From: Aquilaria yunnanensis
Lineage: Eukaryota > Streptophyta > Magnoliopsida > Malvales > Thymelaeaceae
DNA: 64,000 nt
NCBI GenBank assembly: GCA_039654915.1
Contig: CM077599.1
Span: 11,782,501-11,846,500 of the forward strand
Reading direction: 5' to 3'
Made by a program: the position numbers and the translations under genes
Shown here: in pieces, positions 9,039-20,730 of the stretch
How the letters are laid out: each line of letters starts with the position of its first letter
How positions within the stretch are numbered: the stretch's first letter is position 1
The notes under the pieces: generated by a model
The model's database searches: none
Told to the model about the DNA's origin: nothing
Seen by the model: the letters and a program-made list of their open reading frames with translations, nothing else

Positions 9039-11908
9039 TGTTGACACCCAATTTCATTCGACTTTTTTTTTACAAAACAAAAACAATTTAATTAAAAATC
9101 AAAAATAATAATAATAATAATAAATTATTAATTAATTATTATACAAAGAGAAAATTAAATTAAATAGTTTTTGGGGAGGGGCATTTTGTTAAGTTAATAT
9201 CTATGTGTGTATATCCAAAAAAAATTAAAATTAAAAACTAAAAAAAATTAAAAAAAATTAATTATTATTATTATTACTGAAAAAAAAATTAATTAAGTTA
9301 ATTAGTTTAAAATACATTTTGTTTTATAAGGGTTTAGTTAAAAATGATATATGTGTGTATATATGTATGTATGAAATACAAAAAAAAACTCCATAAAAAA
9401 ATGAAAAAATTAAAAAGTTTGGAGTAAAAATGACAGAATTAAGAAGTTTTGGGAAAATTTGACAAAAACTAAAAGTTCCAGGAGCATTTGGTAATTTTCC
9501 GCATCAATTTTGGGCCAAACAGACGGTTCTGGCTCAAATTGACAGAAAAAGACAAAATTGTCTCAATCAGAAGTTTCAGGAACATCCCCAAAGTCAAAGA
9601 AACATAAAGGACTGAAACTGTCATTTTAGCAAATTAAGAGATAAGTCTGTTTTTAATTAAATTTCAAATTTTTTTAATTAAGGGAATCCAAGGCCCCTTC
9701 CCCTATAAATAGGGGGTGAAATCTGCAAAGAAACCAAGAAAAAAAATTAAGATTAGTGCCGTTTAAAAAAAAAAAGGGAAAAACTGTAGAAAAGTCCTTA
9801 GCCTCTGCCCCTTCACTAAAAAAAAAAAAACTAAACTTTCATTCCTAAACTCTTTTTGCCGTTAGCCTCTCTCGCCGTTTTCGCGCCTGTCACCCTCCGT
9901 CGCTCGCCATACCTCCCTCCTCCACTCCAGCCGCCGTCTCGCTGCTTTCGTCGCACGCCGACGCCGTCTCTCCCTCTCCTCGCCTTCCGCCGAAATTCCC
10001 TCTCTCTCTCACTGTTGTTCTCCTCTCTCTTTCTTCACCCTCCCCTTGCTGCCGACGCCATTTCCCCCTCTTCGCCGCCGTCGTCATCTCTCCCAGACGC
10101 TCCAGCCGCCGTTTCGCCACCTCCGTCGCTCGCCGGCGCCACTCCTCCTTCTCCCCTCCACTCTCTTCTCTTCTCTTGTTTTTTCCGTTCTTCTCCTCTA
10201 TCCACCCCCAGCTCACTGCCGACACCATCGCCGCCTCCAGACTTCCCCTTGCTCGCCGTCGCCGTCGCTTCTATCTCCCATCGCCCAGGAAGTTTAAAAT
10301 TTTACTCTTTAGGTAAAATTCTGTTTTAATCCTTCATCTTTTTATATTCTTTCATTCATGTCACTAACCTTTTTTTTTTTGCAGAATTAACACTAACTTT
10401 TGTGTGATTTATTTATTTGTTCTTATTTTTTTTTCTTTCATGGAAGTTATACCTCCTAATTTTTAGTGGATGACCAAAAAGTCTCACTTTTCTTTATTTA
10501 TTTAATTTCCTGCAATTATTTAATTTATGCACTTTTATTTTTTTTTTAAGGAAGGTTATACCTGCTACTTTTTTTTTAAGTGGATGGCCAAGAAGCCCCA
10601 CTTTTCTTTATTTAATTTCTGTAATTATTTAATTTATGCATGTTTATTTTATATGGACGGTTATACCTCCTATTTTTTTTATTCTAAGTAGATGGCCAAA
10701 AAGCCCCACTTTTCTTTATTTATTTAATTTCCTACAATTATTTAATTTATGCACTTTAATTTTTTTATGGAAGGTTATACCTCCTACCTTATATTTTAAG
10801 TGGATGGTAAAAAGCCCCACTTTTTCTTCATTTATTTAATTTCCTGTAATTTACTTTATGCAATTATGTGGATGATTAAACTTATTTCACTTTTAGCCAT
10901 AAAAGATGATAAATAAATAAAAAAAGAAGAATTTTTTTATGTGAATCATTAACTTTATCTCACTTATTTTTAGTGCTAATCAAGAATCCATTTTTACAAC
11001 AAAGCCCCCATCCTTTATTATTTTGGAACACATATATTTTTTTAAAACAATAAAAAGTTAACCTTTTATTCCTTTTATTAGAAATTAAAACTAAAAAAAA
11101 AATCATAACCAGACAATAAAAAAAATCAAATTTTAAGTATATCTTTTTTTAAAAAAAATCTTTCATCAAACAAAAAAGAAAAGAATAAGAAAGAAAAGAG
11201 TAAAAAGAAAAAGAAGAAAAAAATAAGAAAAGAAAAAAATAAGAAAATAAAAATAAAAAATTGAAAAAAGAACAAAATAATTTTTTTTTAACAAAAATTA
11301 AAATTAGTTAACATTAAGGTTATTAAAAATCCAAAAGTTCACAAAAATTTATGACAAATTAAGAATTAAGTTTTTTTTTTAAGTTAAAATCCATGTCCGG
11401 GTGATCAAATAGGATTCATGGCTTGGAGAAAACATAAATTTTTAAATGAATAAAATTAAGTATCAGAATAAAATCCATATTCTGATAATTTGGCAGAATT
11501 TATGATATGGATTATTAATTAATAATTAACTAAAATTTCATTAAATTCCGTGACCGGGTGATTCGATAGAATCCATGGTTCGGAAATATCAAGTTTGTTA
11601 TAAAATTGCGCAAATTAATTATCAAGATTTTTTTTAAATCCGCATTAATTCATTAGTCCACATCTGGACGATTTCAGTTAAAATTTTTAGTTTTGAAAAT
11701 TAACTGAATTTATTGAAAAGCAAAGCAAAACAAAATTGAAATCAACTAAGGTACCAATTTTTGGGCGCTATAACAAAGTTGTTTTAGCGTAACCGTATCC
11801 CCGAACCTTTGAACTCTTGCAGACCATTTTTAGGTATCCAATCGACCTGAGCGAAAACCGATTGGTGGCGACTCCCGAAAACCCCCCCATACCCCGTACA
11901 TTGCCACA
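9039..11908 (+). mobile_element. 3' LTR of the Tat element, 2870 bp
   Basis: Starts TGTTGACACCCAATTTC and ends GTACATTGCCACA. An inverted relative with clean target duplications (25020-28299) gives both ends. A core promoter CCCTATAAATAGGGGG (TATA at 9704-9710) lies about 665 bp in, followed by a pyrimidine- and GC-rich stretch (9840-10290), probably transcribed leader, then long AT-rich DNA. The 157-codon frame at 9856-10329 is Pro/Ser-rich low-complexity translation of that leader, not a likely gene. Confidence 0.9.
10430..10870 (+). repeat. Tandem repeat inside the Tat LTR (about 90 bp, 4-5 units)
   Basis: Units contain GGTTATACCTCCTA, AAGTGGATGGCCAAAAAGCC and CCACTTTTCTTTATTTATTT. The same array is present in reverse at about 26740-27110 in the solo Tat LTR, so it predates both copies. 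Confidence 0.8.
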
Positions 11909-12781
11909 AAAGTATTGTTTAAAAATGTATAACAACCAATTACCTTTAACGTGGTCACGTGCTCCTCTCGTGCAGCTCGAGATACATGTGACCAAGATAT
12001 AGAACTTTCGTCCCACAACCTCACATGAATAGAGGCTATGGTGGAACGAACAGAGTCATCAATGAGTAAGTTGTAACAAATGATGATTATAATAAGATAT
12101 ATATATAAACTGATGTATAAGAACAACGTATAATTATATCAAAATTAACTTTGTAACAGTCAGTAATACTTACTCTCAAGGGACGATGAGCGGACGGTCC
12201 TGCGGAGGTGGAGGTGGTGGTAAGTCAACTACCCGTGGGCCTCGCCCTCTAGGTAATGGGGAGCCAGCAGCTGGCTGGGCGTCAGGTGCGGCCGCTGGGC
12301 CGCCAGTGGCCTGGGCCTGCTGAGGTGGCTGCTGCTGCTGCTGAGTCGGGTGTAGGCCGGGTAGATGAGGAGTGGATATACCGAGCTCATCTGGATCAAG
12401 GAATGAGTTAGGATCGACATCCCATGTGGGCTGCCCGATCCCTGTTTGCTGGTACTGAAATGACCCGGATATTCCGCTCATATCCTGGTAATACGCATCA
12501 GTCTGCGTGTCTCGAAACTGCTGAAATGCGGATCCGGAGCTCGATGCGCCAAACGTGTGCGGCACATGAGGTTGTGACACCAGAGTATATGGCAGCTGCG
12601 TCTGTGGCTGGGTCGGATGCACCGATGTCTGAGCCTGTGTCTGTGAGAGCTGGGTCTGAGTGTCAGTCTGTGACACCTGTGTAGGTGTCACAGCAGGCTG
12701 TCGTCGACCCCGACTACGTCGGGGATCATGTATATCCTTGGCCGGGGCTTTGCCCGAGCCGGACTGTCTGGGGCGAACCAT
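11909..12781 (-). pseudogene. Second CACTA gene (TNPA/Ptta-type), truncated by the retrotransposon
   Basis: The likely start is the Met at 12781-12779, right after a good splice acceptor (TTTAATTTTAG/G). An untranslated first exon ends at a GTAATT donor near 13416. The first coding exon (about 200 codons) is Q/P/T-rich (PTQVSQTDTQTQLSQ, QQQQQPPQQ, PPPPPP). It ends at a TGA (12176-12178) just before a GTAAGT donor, so it is either mutated or mis-spliced. A second exon (about 11940-12060) has a W-containing segment (SSISWSHVSRAAREEH) like plant Ptta/En/Spm transposases and is followed by GTAATT. The rest should lie left of the retrotransposon, outside the window. It probably encodes the DNA-binding partner of the transposase. 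Confidence 0.6.
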
Positions 12782-13416
12782 CCTAAAATTAAAGTTTAAC
12801 ATGTTTATTACATATATATGTAATACTAAATTAGCATTACGTCACTAACATTTACATATTAAATTTCATTATTTTAGTAAACTTTGTAATTTTTGAAATT
12901 TCAGTCATTTGAATACCATTTGTGCAGTAACACTTTTTAAAATTGCCAATTAATTATTATTTGATATATACTTATTTATAAAATTAATTATTAAACTAGC
13001 ATTAGCGGATTATACTTACATTTTTTAAGTAACATTAGTGTTGTAACTTGCGCTTCTTAATTACACTAACATTATTAAAGTGCTAACAATATTACTCTAA
13101 CATTATTGAACTAACAGTTTTTTATATTAACCACATATATAGTAACATGCTATAGTACAAATAGAAGTAACCATTATTACATAAAAAATTATTGTTGTCC
13201 CTAACCACATACATATTAATTACTAACACCATATAACTAACCACATACATATTCATTACTAACACCATATATAACATTACCTAAAACATATAATATAAAA
13301 ACTAACTTCTTAAAATTTAACCTTCAATACGTGCATTATATATATATGTAAACAACAACTATATGTAATAACAAACAATAATTATATATGAAAAATTACT
13401 TAAAAATAAAAATTAC
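12782..13416 (-). other. Intron of the second CACTA gene; AT-rich, no other feature
   Basis: The span between the inferred 5' donor (near 13416) and the acceptor before 12781 on the minus strand. No reading frame or repeat of note beyond short ACATATAT-type runs. Confidence 0.45.
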
Positions 13417-13499
13417 CTAGTTTAAATAGCTCTGGGGGAGATTTGGGGAGTGGGTTTGGAAGAGTTTGTCGCAGAAACGAATGAATGAAGTGGTGAAAA

Positions 13500-13900
13500 C
13501 TAAAGAACTCCCACGAATTTTAAGGGGAAGTTTGTCGATTTAGCTACCAACTTGACCTACGATTTTCCTGCATTTTTTCCAAATGTAGGGAAAACCGTAG
13601 CAATGTTTCCTACGGTTTTCCTACTAAAAATATAAAATGCATGAAAAGCGTAGGAAACCAAATTTTAGAATTTCCCGCCAGTAATTGGTTTCCCACCTTT
13701 GTTTCAACGAACCACCTAACGCGCTACTTAAATCCTACGCTTTTATGACATCTAATTTTCCTACAGTTTTACTACTTAACTGAAATATTGACTCAAAACC
13801 GTCGGACAATGCGTTATCCTAGGTAATTATGTTCCTACATCTTTCCTACCCTCATTAATTACTAACTTAAAACCGTCGGACAGAGTGAATATCAAATATA
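13500..13900. promoter_or_regulatory. Subterminal-type repeat block upstream of the second CACTA gene
   Basis: Contains several copies of CCTACG(G/C)TTTTCC, AAAACCGTCGGACA and TACGCTTTT in both orientations. The same words fill 20200-20660 next to the CACTA terminus. In En/Spm elements such motifs bind the element-encoded regulatory protein. Here the block lies about 7 kb inside the element, directly before the untranslated exon of the second gene. It is either a duplicated promoter or the worn end of a second element. No terminal CACTA is found near it. An (AT)n run follows at 13899-13917. Confidence 0.6.
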
Positions 13901-14075
13901 TATATATATATATATATAATTTATAATGTGTTTATATATGAACTAATTATATGGTTGGAGGAGTTAATTATTACACTTTTTTTAGTTGATGAATAAATGA
14001 AAATATTTATATTTTGGAAATTAAATATATAGATTTAATGTGTATGGTCAGATTGAATCTCCCAAATTTATTAAC

Positions 14076-14360
14076 AGGTAAAATCCACCGGGGGTGACCT
14101 AGCTTATGTTTTTGTCCTAAACGGGTACTTTACCTTCAAATTGGCCTACCGAGGTACCTTACCTCTTATCGCGTGTCCTGTTTGAGTACTTTCCGTTAAT
14201 TTCAGAGTTATATCTAACTCTAATTGCTTACGTTTTTGTATTAAAAAGTTTGAAATAAATTATAAAATAACACTTATGTTCCTTTAATTTTTTTCTATCA
14301 ACAATTCTAAATCCTACCATTATAAAAAATAAGCTAGGTGACCCCCGGTGGATTTTACCC
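14076..14360. mobile_element. MULE-type MITE, 285 bp
   Basis: Terminal inverted repeats of about 31 bp (GGTAAAATCCACCGGGGGT... and the mirror ...ACCCCCGGTGGATTTTACC). Flanking 10-bp repeats ATTTATTAAC (14066-14075) and ATTTAGTAAC (14361-14370) differ at one base. The GG(G)TAAAATCC terminus is shared with the larger MULE at 48868. Confidence 0.85.
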
Positions 14361-14578
14361 ATTTAGTAACATTATTATTATTTTTTTAATAGCATGCAAT
14401 AATTTTTTGTGGGAAAAAAGTTAATTATTTTCATTTCAACGACACATGTAATTAATTAGATATGTGATGATTAAATTTCATAAATTTTTTTCCTTAACCA
14501 TTCACAAACAAAAATGCATTAAAAGTTATATTACGATTTCAAATAAAACATGAAAATGTTTTAAACAATTACACTTAA

Positions 14579-17500
14579 TCAAACATCATCGCCTTCATCT
14601 GACTCAAAACTATCGAGCGATGTTTCATCATCTGATGTATCCCTATCGGCTTCTGTGATCTCGATGTTCTCATCCAGTTGTTGGACGATTTTAGGAACAG
14701 ACGTTCTATTGACAAGTATGTTAATCTCATCAAGGGCAATGCCATCAGTTGTTTCCATTAGTACTTCACTTGAAATCACTTCTTGGAACGGCTCATTTGT
14801 GGTTTCTAACCGACATGTTTGCTCATTAGACATTTCCTCATTCTCGTCAGATCGAATACTTAAATTATTCGATGAACAATCGATGAAAGCTTGTGGGTTC
14901 GTCTTTACCACCGGCCACCACTGATGAAGAGTCTTGTTAGGGTACTAACAGTAGTAAACTTGTTGAGCCAGTGTCACAAAGATAAACGGCTTAGGTGGTG
15001 ATAATCTTGACTTCCATTTAACGTCAACAACACCAGTATGTGCGCAACTTCGAACACCACGTGTCGGATCAAACCAAGTACATTTGAACAGCGTCATGAC
15101 TTCATACCCACTCCCGTGGTACTCAATACGTATAATCTCATCAATAAGGCCATAAAAATCATAGCCATTGGATCCCCATGTCTCACCCTTCACGCAAACA
15201 CCATAATTCTGTGTCGTTTTGTCTTTGCCGTAGGATTGTGTATGTAAACGAAAACCATTCACAATACATCCATTGTATGAAACGACAACTCGAATAGGAC
15301 CATGGGCTAATTGTACAATACGAGGATCTAATTTATCCTTGAAACGGTTAACCTGAAAATATCAAGTTAATATAATAACATAATTGCACAGTAAATTCAA
15401 ACAGAACACAATTAGGAACATGAAAATTATCATGCCATAAAACTCACGTATGATACAAGCCATTCAGTCAAATGCTGGTCTCGAACACTTTGTAATTCAC
15501 TTTCACCTAATTGGGGAAATCTTGTTGATATATAAGAGTCAAAGTGCCTGAAATGATAACTAGTTAATAATGAATTAAAGCAATCAGATTGATATAAAAA
15601 CCCTCACAGTTGTTTACATATATGTTACTTGACAATCGGTATAATCTCATTACAGTTGCGCAAAGTGTAGATATGCATTTGATGTTTCTCAGTGGGATCA
15701 AGTAAGCGTTGTCGCCCGCAGTTGGGTATGTTACGACATCTTGTATTGAAGATAGATAACAATTGACCCTTGACATCAGCCACAGGAATAGGTATATCAT
15801 CATTTCATGGGACCCTGTTTAACTGTGTAGGAATATTTACTTCAAAGTAATGGCTACAGAATGTAGACATTTCCTGGACCAAGTACGCTTCCACAATTGA
15901 TCCTTCAATTGCAGCTTTATTTCTAGCCTTTCGCGACCGCATTAGTCTGCCAAGTTAAAAAAATATAACAATTAATGACATGTAATATGCGAAAATTATT
16001 GACATATAATATATGAAAATTATTGACAGAAATATGAATGCAGATTAAAAAATTACCTTTCAAATGGATACATCCATCGAAATTGAACTGGACCACACAA
16101 CTTTGCCTCATGAGGGAGGTGGATAACAAGATGTTCCATCGAATAAAAAAAGGCAGGAGGGAATATCTTTTCTAGATTACATATGGTAACCACTATATTC
16201 CACTCTGTTGTATGTCATCAAATCGAATCCTACTTGTGCATAAGGTTCTGAAAAATGAGCAAAACTCAGAAATCATCTCCCATATAGGACCTGGCATATA
16301 CCCACGTAATGCAATTGGAAGCAACCTCTGCATGAACACATGACAATCGTGACTCTTGAAGTTATGGAATGTACCGTCACTCAAGTTAACTGTACGACCC
16401 AAGTTCGAGGAATAACCATCAGGCATCTTTATCGTTCTCAGCCACAGAGTAACATCTCTTACATGTTCCCGACTCAACGTATAAGATGCTTTTGGTTTTA
16501 CACATTTTCCCCTAATATTTCGTAAATGTAGATCACGCCGCATATTTTTTAACTCCTGAAGCGAAAGGCGAGAATTGGAGTTATCTTTTGTTTTCCCATG
16601 TATATCCATAGCAATATTAAAAATATTCTCGAAACAATTTTTTTCAATATGCATGACGTCCAAATTATGGCGAACTAGCAAATGCTTCTAGTACGGCAAC
16701 TCCCAGAATATACTCCGCTTTAACCAATTATGCCACTCTCCAAACCCCGTAACTCAGTGTTTATCATATGAAGAGCCAAACAGAGGAAAACAATACCCAA
16801 CCAACATAGTATGTATTTCCTCACCTGACTTATATGGACTAGCGACAGCACTAACCTTCTTCCCTGGGATGAACGATGTTACATTCGAACGGAATGTGTG
16901 ATTATACGGTAAAAAAACCCTGTGACAATTAAACCAACATGGCTTTCTGCATTTCTTCAACATAAATGTGTCAATTTCATCCATGCAATATGGACACGCC
17001 AGCTTACCATGGGTACTCCAACCTGAAAGGTTTCCTAGTGCAGGAAAATCATTAATTGTCCATAATAAACATGCCTTGATAAGAAAATTTTGTTGTCGAC
17101 AACTGTCCCATGTAACAACCCCTTCCGACCATAAAGTTTTGAGCTCCTTAATCAATGGTCGTAAGAATACATCAATGTTGCGTCCTGGTGCTCTAGGACC
17201 AGGAATTAGGAGAGTCATAAAGATGAAGGGTTCTTTCATACACAGTTCTGGCGGAAGATTGTAAACAACTATAAAGATTGGCCATATCGTGTATGTTCCA
17301 CCAACAACATTATTCGGGTTAAATCCATCGGTACACAATCGGAGCCTAACATTTCTAATTTCATTAGCAAATGATGGGAATGTTCGATCTATGTGACGCC
17401 ACGCTTCAGACTGACATGGATGACCCATACTTCTATCATTGCATGATTTATTATAAGCATGCCAAGTCATGTGAGTCGCTGTTTTGATTACATGTGATAG

Positions 17501-19311
17501 CCGAAGGCCTTTCGCCTCTTCCAGTACGCGCTCCCCGAAGGGCCGTCTGGGGAGCCTGATGTAGCTCGGAAATAAGCATTGCCAATGACCTCGGCAGAAG
17601 TGGAGTCGAGCACGACAAAGTAAGCACTTTGACTAAAACGCCAGAATTATTTAAATGTGTTGCCGGCTACCTCGGGAAACCGAACATATCATCTTCGGGA
17701 GCAAAGAGCCAGCTACTGAAAGCAGGAGAGATTCTCCCGAAGGCATAACTCCCCGAGCCACCAACATGATTCCCGAGGAAGGGCGTCCGTGCCAAGGGGG
17801 CGACCTCGCCCAAAGGGCCTCGGGAGTACGGCATGAGCATTTAATGAGCATTTAAGGAGCCTCTGACAGGAAACCCACACGCCGCCTGAAATGGTGACTT
17901 GACGCACTGACGCCGTCCAAGTCCTATCTCAGCCACAAAACCAGGAGCCTATAGACGGCTACCTGTTCCCTACGCCCAAAAAGCACAGAGAGGATCCGAC
18001 CGAACACGTGTCAGGATTTGAACGGGCCAGGCATTTCTATAAATACTGGGAAAAAGGACTTGGCAAGGGATGGGATCCATCCCCTCTCCGTGATCAGCCT
18101 TCGCCCATAGCTGAAAATATATGCAGGCTAGCTCTCGCACCTTTCTAGTGGGCCTACTTTCTTCATTATCAGAGCACTGACTTGGGCGTCGGAGGCTCCT
18201 CCCCGGAAAACCATCCCGGGGACCTCCTAACGCTTTTTTCTGAGCCTTTCAGGTATTTTCCCACCTGGGGAATATCTCAGCAGGACGTCCTTCCCCCTCG
18301 GAAGCTCCCTCGGAATTCACTATGTCACTGGACAGAGATGCCGGAGGGCATCAACATGTACAAGTGCTTCAACCTGCTTGTTATTGGTAGATACCATAAC
18401 AATTTTTTCGGAATCAACGTCTTCCTTCCGGAGGTTACTCTTTCTTTATATCTACTGCTTCCACATTCACGACAATGTGTTAATTTCTCATCTTCCCGAT
18501 AGAATAGCATACAGTTATTCTTACATGCATGAATTTTTGTATATGGCAACCTAAGTCCTTTTGTGAGTTGTTTCGCATCATATAGGGTGGACGAGAGTCT
18601 ATTACTTTCAGGCAACATTTTTTTCATAAGCTCCAGTACTCTATCGAAACAACGATCTATCATATTAGACTCACTTTTGCAACTTAACAATTGGGTCATT
18701 GCAGACAATCGTGTTTGTTTAGTGCACCCATCCCACAATGGTGCATTTGCATCATCCAACAAATTATAAAATTGTTATGCGGTTGGATTAGGTAACCCCT
18801 CTCTCATTTCAGATACATCGAACACATTATCATTATTATCACTGTCATTATCAGGTTCTTTGACATCAATATCGATAAAGTCTTCATCCACCAATATTCT
18901 TTCACTATTTTTAGATCCTAAATTCGATGATAATGGACCCATTGATTCACATACCATCTGTTTATACGCATTTACACTACTTGATTCTCCCCTTGTCCCT
19001 CCATATAACTGAGATGGAAAATAGCTACGGGCCATATTTAAATTGTGCAGATTGCTATCATATTGTTCATTGTGACAGTGCCATATGTAATAGTTTGGGG
19101 TAAATCCATATCGAAACAAATGCTCTCTAACTTTCAGCTCTATTCGATAAAATCTGTTATTACATTTACGACAAAGGCATTTAATCATTTCTGACTCCTT
19201 CCCACTAAATGCAAACTGTAGAAACTCATTAACACCAGCCATAAATGCAGAATTCATATATCCATCTGTATCTGTCATCTGGTACATCCACTCATGTCCA
19301 TTAGCAGCCAT
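14579..19311 (-). pseudogene. CACTA transposase (TNP2-type), several stops, split by solo LTR
   Basis: Catalyses excision and insertion of CACTA elements. Reading on the minus strand from the Met at 19311 there is a transposase-associated zinc domain (WMYQMTDTDGYMNSAF..., CLCRKCNNR, WHCHNE). The core follows (LLDDANAPLWDGC, then after the solo LTR SMGHPCQSEAWRHID, LCTDGFNP, ACPYCMD, RHNLDVMHIEKN). DUF4218 comes next (FPPAFFYSMEHLVIHL, then AYLVQEMSTFCSHYF in a later exon). DUF4216 lies at about 14950-15260 (YGLIDEIIRIEYHG, LFKCTWFDP), with an acidic tail ending at 14579. Stops interrupt the frame at 18776-18778, 16753-16755 and several later points, and a solo LTR sits at 17495-18353. The domain order is complete, so the decay is recent to moderate. 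Confidence 0.88.
17495..18353 (+). mobile_element. Solo LTR (family B), 859 bp, inside the CACTA transposase
   Basis: Begins TGATAGCCGAAGGCC and ends GAGGGCATCA, with a perfect 5-bp duplication ACATG at 17490-17494 and 18354-18358. Deleting it and one ACATG rejoins the transposase coding sequence. A TATA box is at 18038-18045. It is the same family as 6837-7807, sharing the phrase CTTGGGCGTCGGAGG and the downstream CTCCTCCCCGGAAAA. Confidence 0.93.
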
Positions 19312-19496
19312 TTTGTTTCCCTTGTAAAATAGACAGTAAAAACCCTCAACATAAATACATAATATATTTATTACATTTCATATAATATAAATATAATGAA
19401 AATGTAAATGAATTACTTATATATGTCATGCATACACCTCGTACCTTCTATAACTGAACTACCTAGCTACTCCATTAAGGTAAGGGCCCTACTCCA

Positions 19497-19723
19497 TTGA
19501 AAGTTGTATAAGCAGTAAACCATTTTAACTGTTCCATGTTAGTAGCATTTTATGTAAATTTCGACAGCATTTCCCTTCAGTTCCCGTTCACAGTGTTTCT
19601 CAATAATATCAACTTATTGAGAAACACACGACGGGAACAATTTGGGAAATACTTTACCAAATTTCACATATTGCTACTACGACAGGAACACATTAACTGA
19701 AATACTGCTTATACAAGTTTCAA
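19497..19723. repeat. Foldback (hairpin) sequence, about 227 bp
   Basis: The core is a perfect 14-bp stem GTGTTTCTCAATAA (19593-19606) and TTATTGAGAAACAC (19614-19627) with a 7-base loop. Imperfect outer arms pair TTGAAAGTTGTATAAGCAGTA (19497-19517) with its near complement at 19703-19723. It lies in the leader or 5' intron of the CACTA transposase. It could be a small MITE or a precursor-like hairpin. Confidence 0.7.
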
Positions 19724-20154
19724 CTGTCCAACTTGGACAATCCATGATTATGTTAATTATAAATATAACTTAATCCAATACATCTTGTTTGTCAACAATC
19801 TGAATCAGACCAATATTATATTTGTCATCAACACAATCATGGATGGAGAATCTAAGGTATAATAAATAAATACTTATATTATGCAACTACATGCTGTGAT
19901 AAGTCAGCTACCTAAAACAACATAAGTATATCTCATAAAAAATAAATAATTACCATTTAAATCACTAACCTCTAAAGTCAGCTACCTAAAACAACATAAG
20001 CATATCTTATAACAAATAAATAATTAATAGATAAATTACTAATCTATAAATTACTTATAAATACCTCTATTGAGCTGAAGAAGTTGTTGAAGCGGAAGTG
20101 AAATTTGATGTAGAAATTGTTGCTGGGACGAGTTGGAGAAGAGAAGGGGGGAGG

Positions 20155-20162
20155 TATTTATA
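20155..20162 (-). promoter_or_regulatory. TATA box of the CACTA transposase gene
   Basis: Read on the minus strand, GGCTATAAATACC. It lies between the subterminal repeats and the transposase start, as expected for the element's main promoter. Confidence 0.6.
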
Positions 20163-20164
20163 GC

Positions 20165-20658
20165 CAAAATTTGTAGCAATATCGTAGGTATATATGAAAA
20201 GTTAAACTGCAAGAATAATGTAGGAAAGTTGTAGTAACTAACGTAAAAAAAATGTAGGAAAAAAAAAACTGTAGGAAAATTGCAGGATTAAAATTCCTAC
20301 ATTTTTAAGACACTCATTCTTTTTTTGTCTCAAAACCGTAGGAAAAAAAATGAAGGAAAAGCGTTGGATATTTTTTGTCTCAAAACCGTAGGACTATAAA
20401 CTGCAGGAAAAGTGTCGGATAACGTGTCCGACACTTTTCCTACATATGTGGTCCCATTCGCCTCAAAACCGTCGGACTACTTGGCACCATTATTTCCCGC
20501 CATCTTACTCTGACATTTATCCTACGCTTTTTTGTGTCAGAAATTAATTGACTCAAAACCGTCGGACATAAGATTTTGTTTGACGATTTTCTTGCGCATA
20601 ATTTTCCTACGCTTTTTTTGGTAGGAAATTTTCATAGCAAATAATCCTCATCCTTGTA

Positions 20659-20661
<3 letters not shown>
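20165..20661. promoter_or_regulatory. CACTA subterminal repeats and right terminus
   Basis: Dense short motifs (TAGGAAAA, AAAACCGT(A/C)GGA, AGTGTCGGATAACGTGTCCGACACTTTTCCTA pieces in both orientations) end at CCTTGTAGTG (20661). An inverted pair, AGTGTCGGA and TCCGACACT, lies at about 20411-20438. These are the expected sites for transposase or regulator binding. DNA outside the end (an AT run) matches the FMO intron 5. Confidence 0.75.
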
Positions 20662-20694
<33 letters not shown>

Positions 20695-20730
20695 CCATTT
20701 GTACGTGGCTATATATGTGTGTGTGTGCAG

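Larger units (their letters stand above)
1..11908 (+). mobile_element. Tat/Ogre-type Ty3 LTR retrotransposon, 3' part
   Basis: Seen: an integrase reading frame running in from the window edge, a long 3' region with extra genes and a minisatellite, a purine-rich tract at 9023-9038, then an LTR that starts TGTTGACACCC (9039) and ends TTGCCACA (11908). The LTR end was fixed by comparison with a solo copy at 25020-28299. Known: Tat/Ogre elements of plants have long LTRs, large total size and tandem repeats between pol and the 3' LTR. Inferred: this is the 3' half of such an element; its 5' LTR, gag and the rest of pol lie left of the window. It abuts CACTA transposase sequence, so it inserted into that transposon. 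The expected 5-bp target duplication partner of AAAGT (11909-11913) should lie left of its 5' LTR. It hosts a solo LTR at 6837-7807. Confidence 0.85.
11909..20661 (-). mobile_element. CACTA (En/Spm) transposon, right part, invaded by other elements
   Basis: The right end is at 20661: read on the minus strand it begins CACTACAAGGATGAGG, the diagnostic CACTA terminus. Inside it lie a TNP2-type transposase (14579-19311) and a second-gene remnant (11909-12781), both on the minus strand. Short repeated motifs (CCGTCGGAC, CCTACGCTTTT, GTAGGAAAA) crowd the subterminal region. The left end is not in the window: the second gene runs straight into the Tat LTR at 11908, so the retrotransposon lies within this element. 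It also contains a MITE and a solo LTR. Its right end sits in intron 5 of an FMO paralogue. Confidence 0.85.

Noticed and set aside
9856..10329. 157-codon Pro/Ser-rich frame in the Tat LTR
   Set aside because: Low-complexity translation of a GC-rich LTR leader; the opposite strand and other frames are equally open, and the counterpart in the solo LTR does not preserve the frame.
12424..12848. Two + strand frames opposite the second CACTA gene
   Set aside because: Shadows of the minus-strand Q/P-rich exon, which has splice signals and family resemblance.
13860..14075. Left terminus of the CACTA element here
   Set aside because: No TIR resembling CACTACAAG was found, and transposon coding sequence continues further left.
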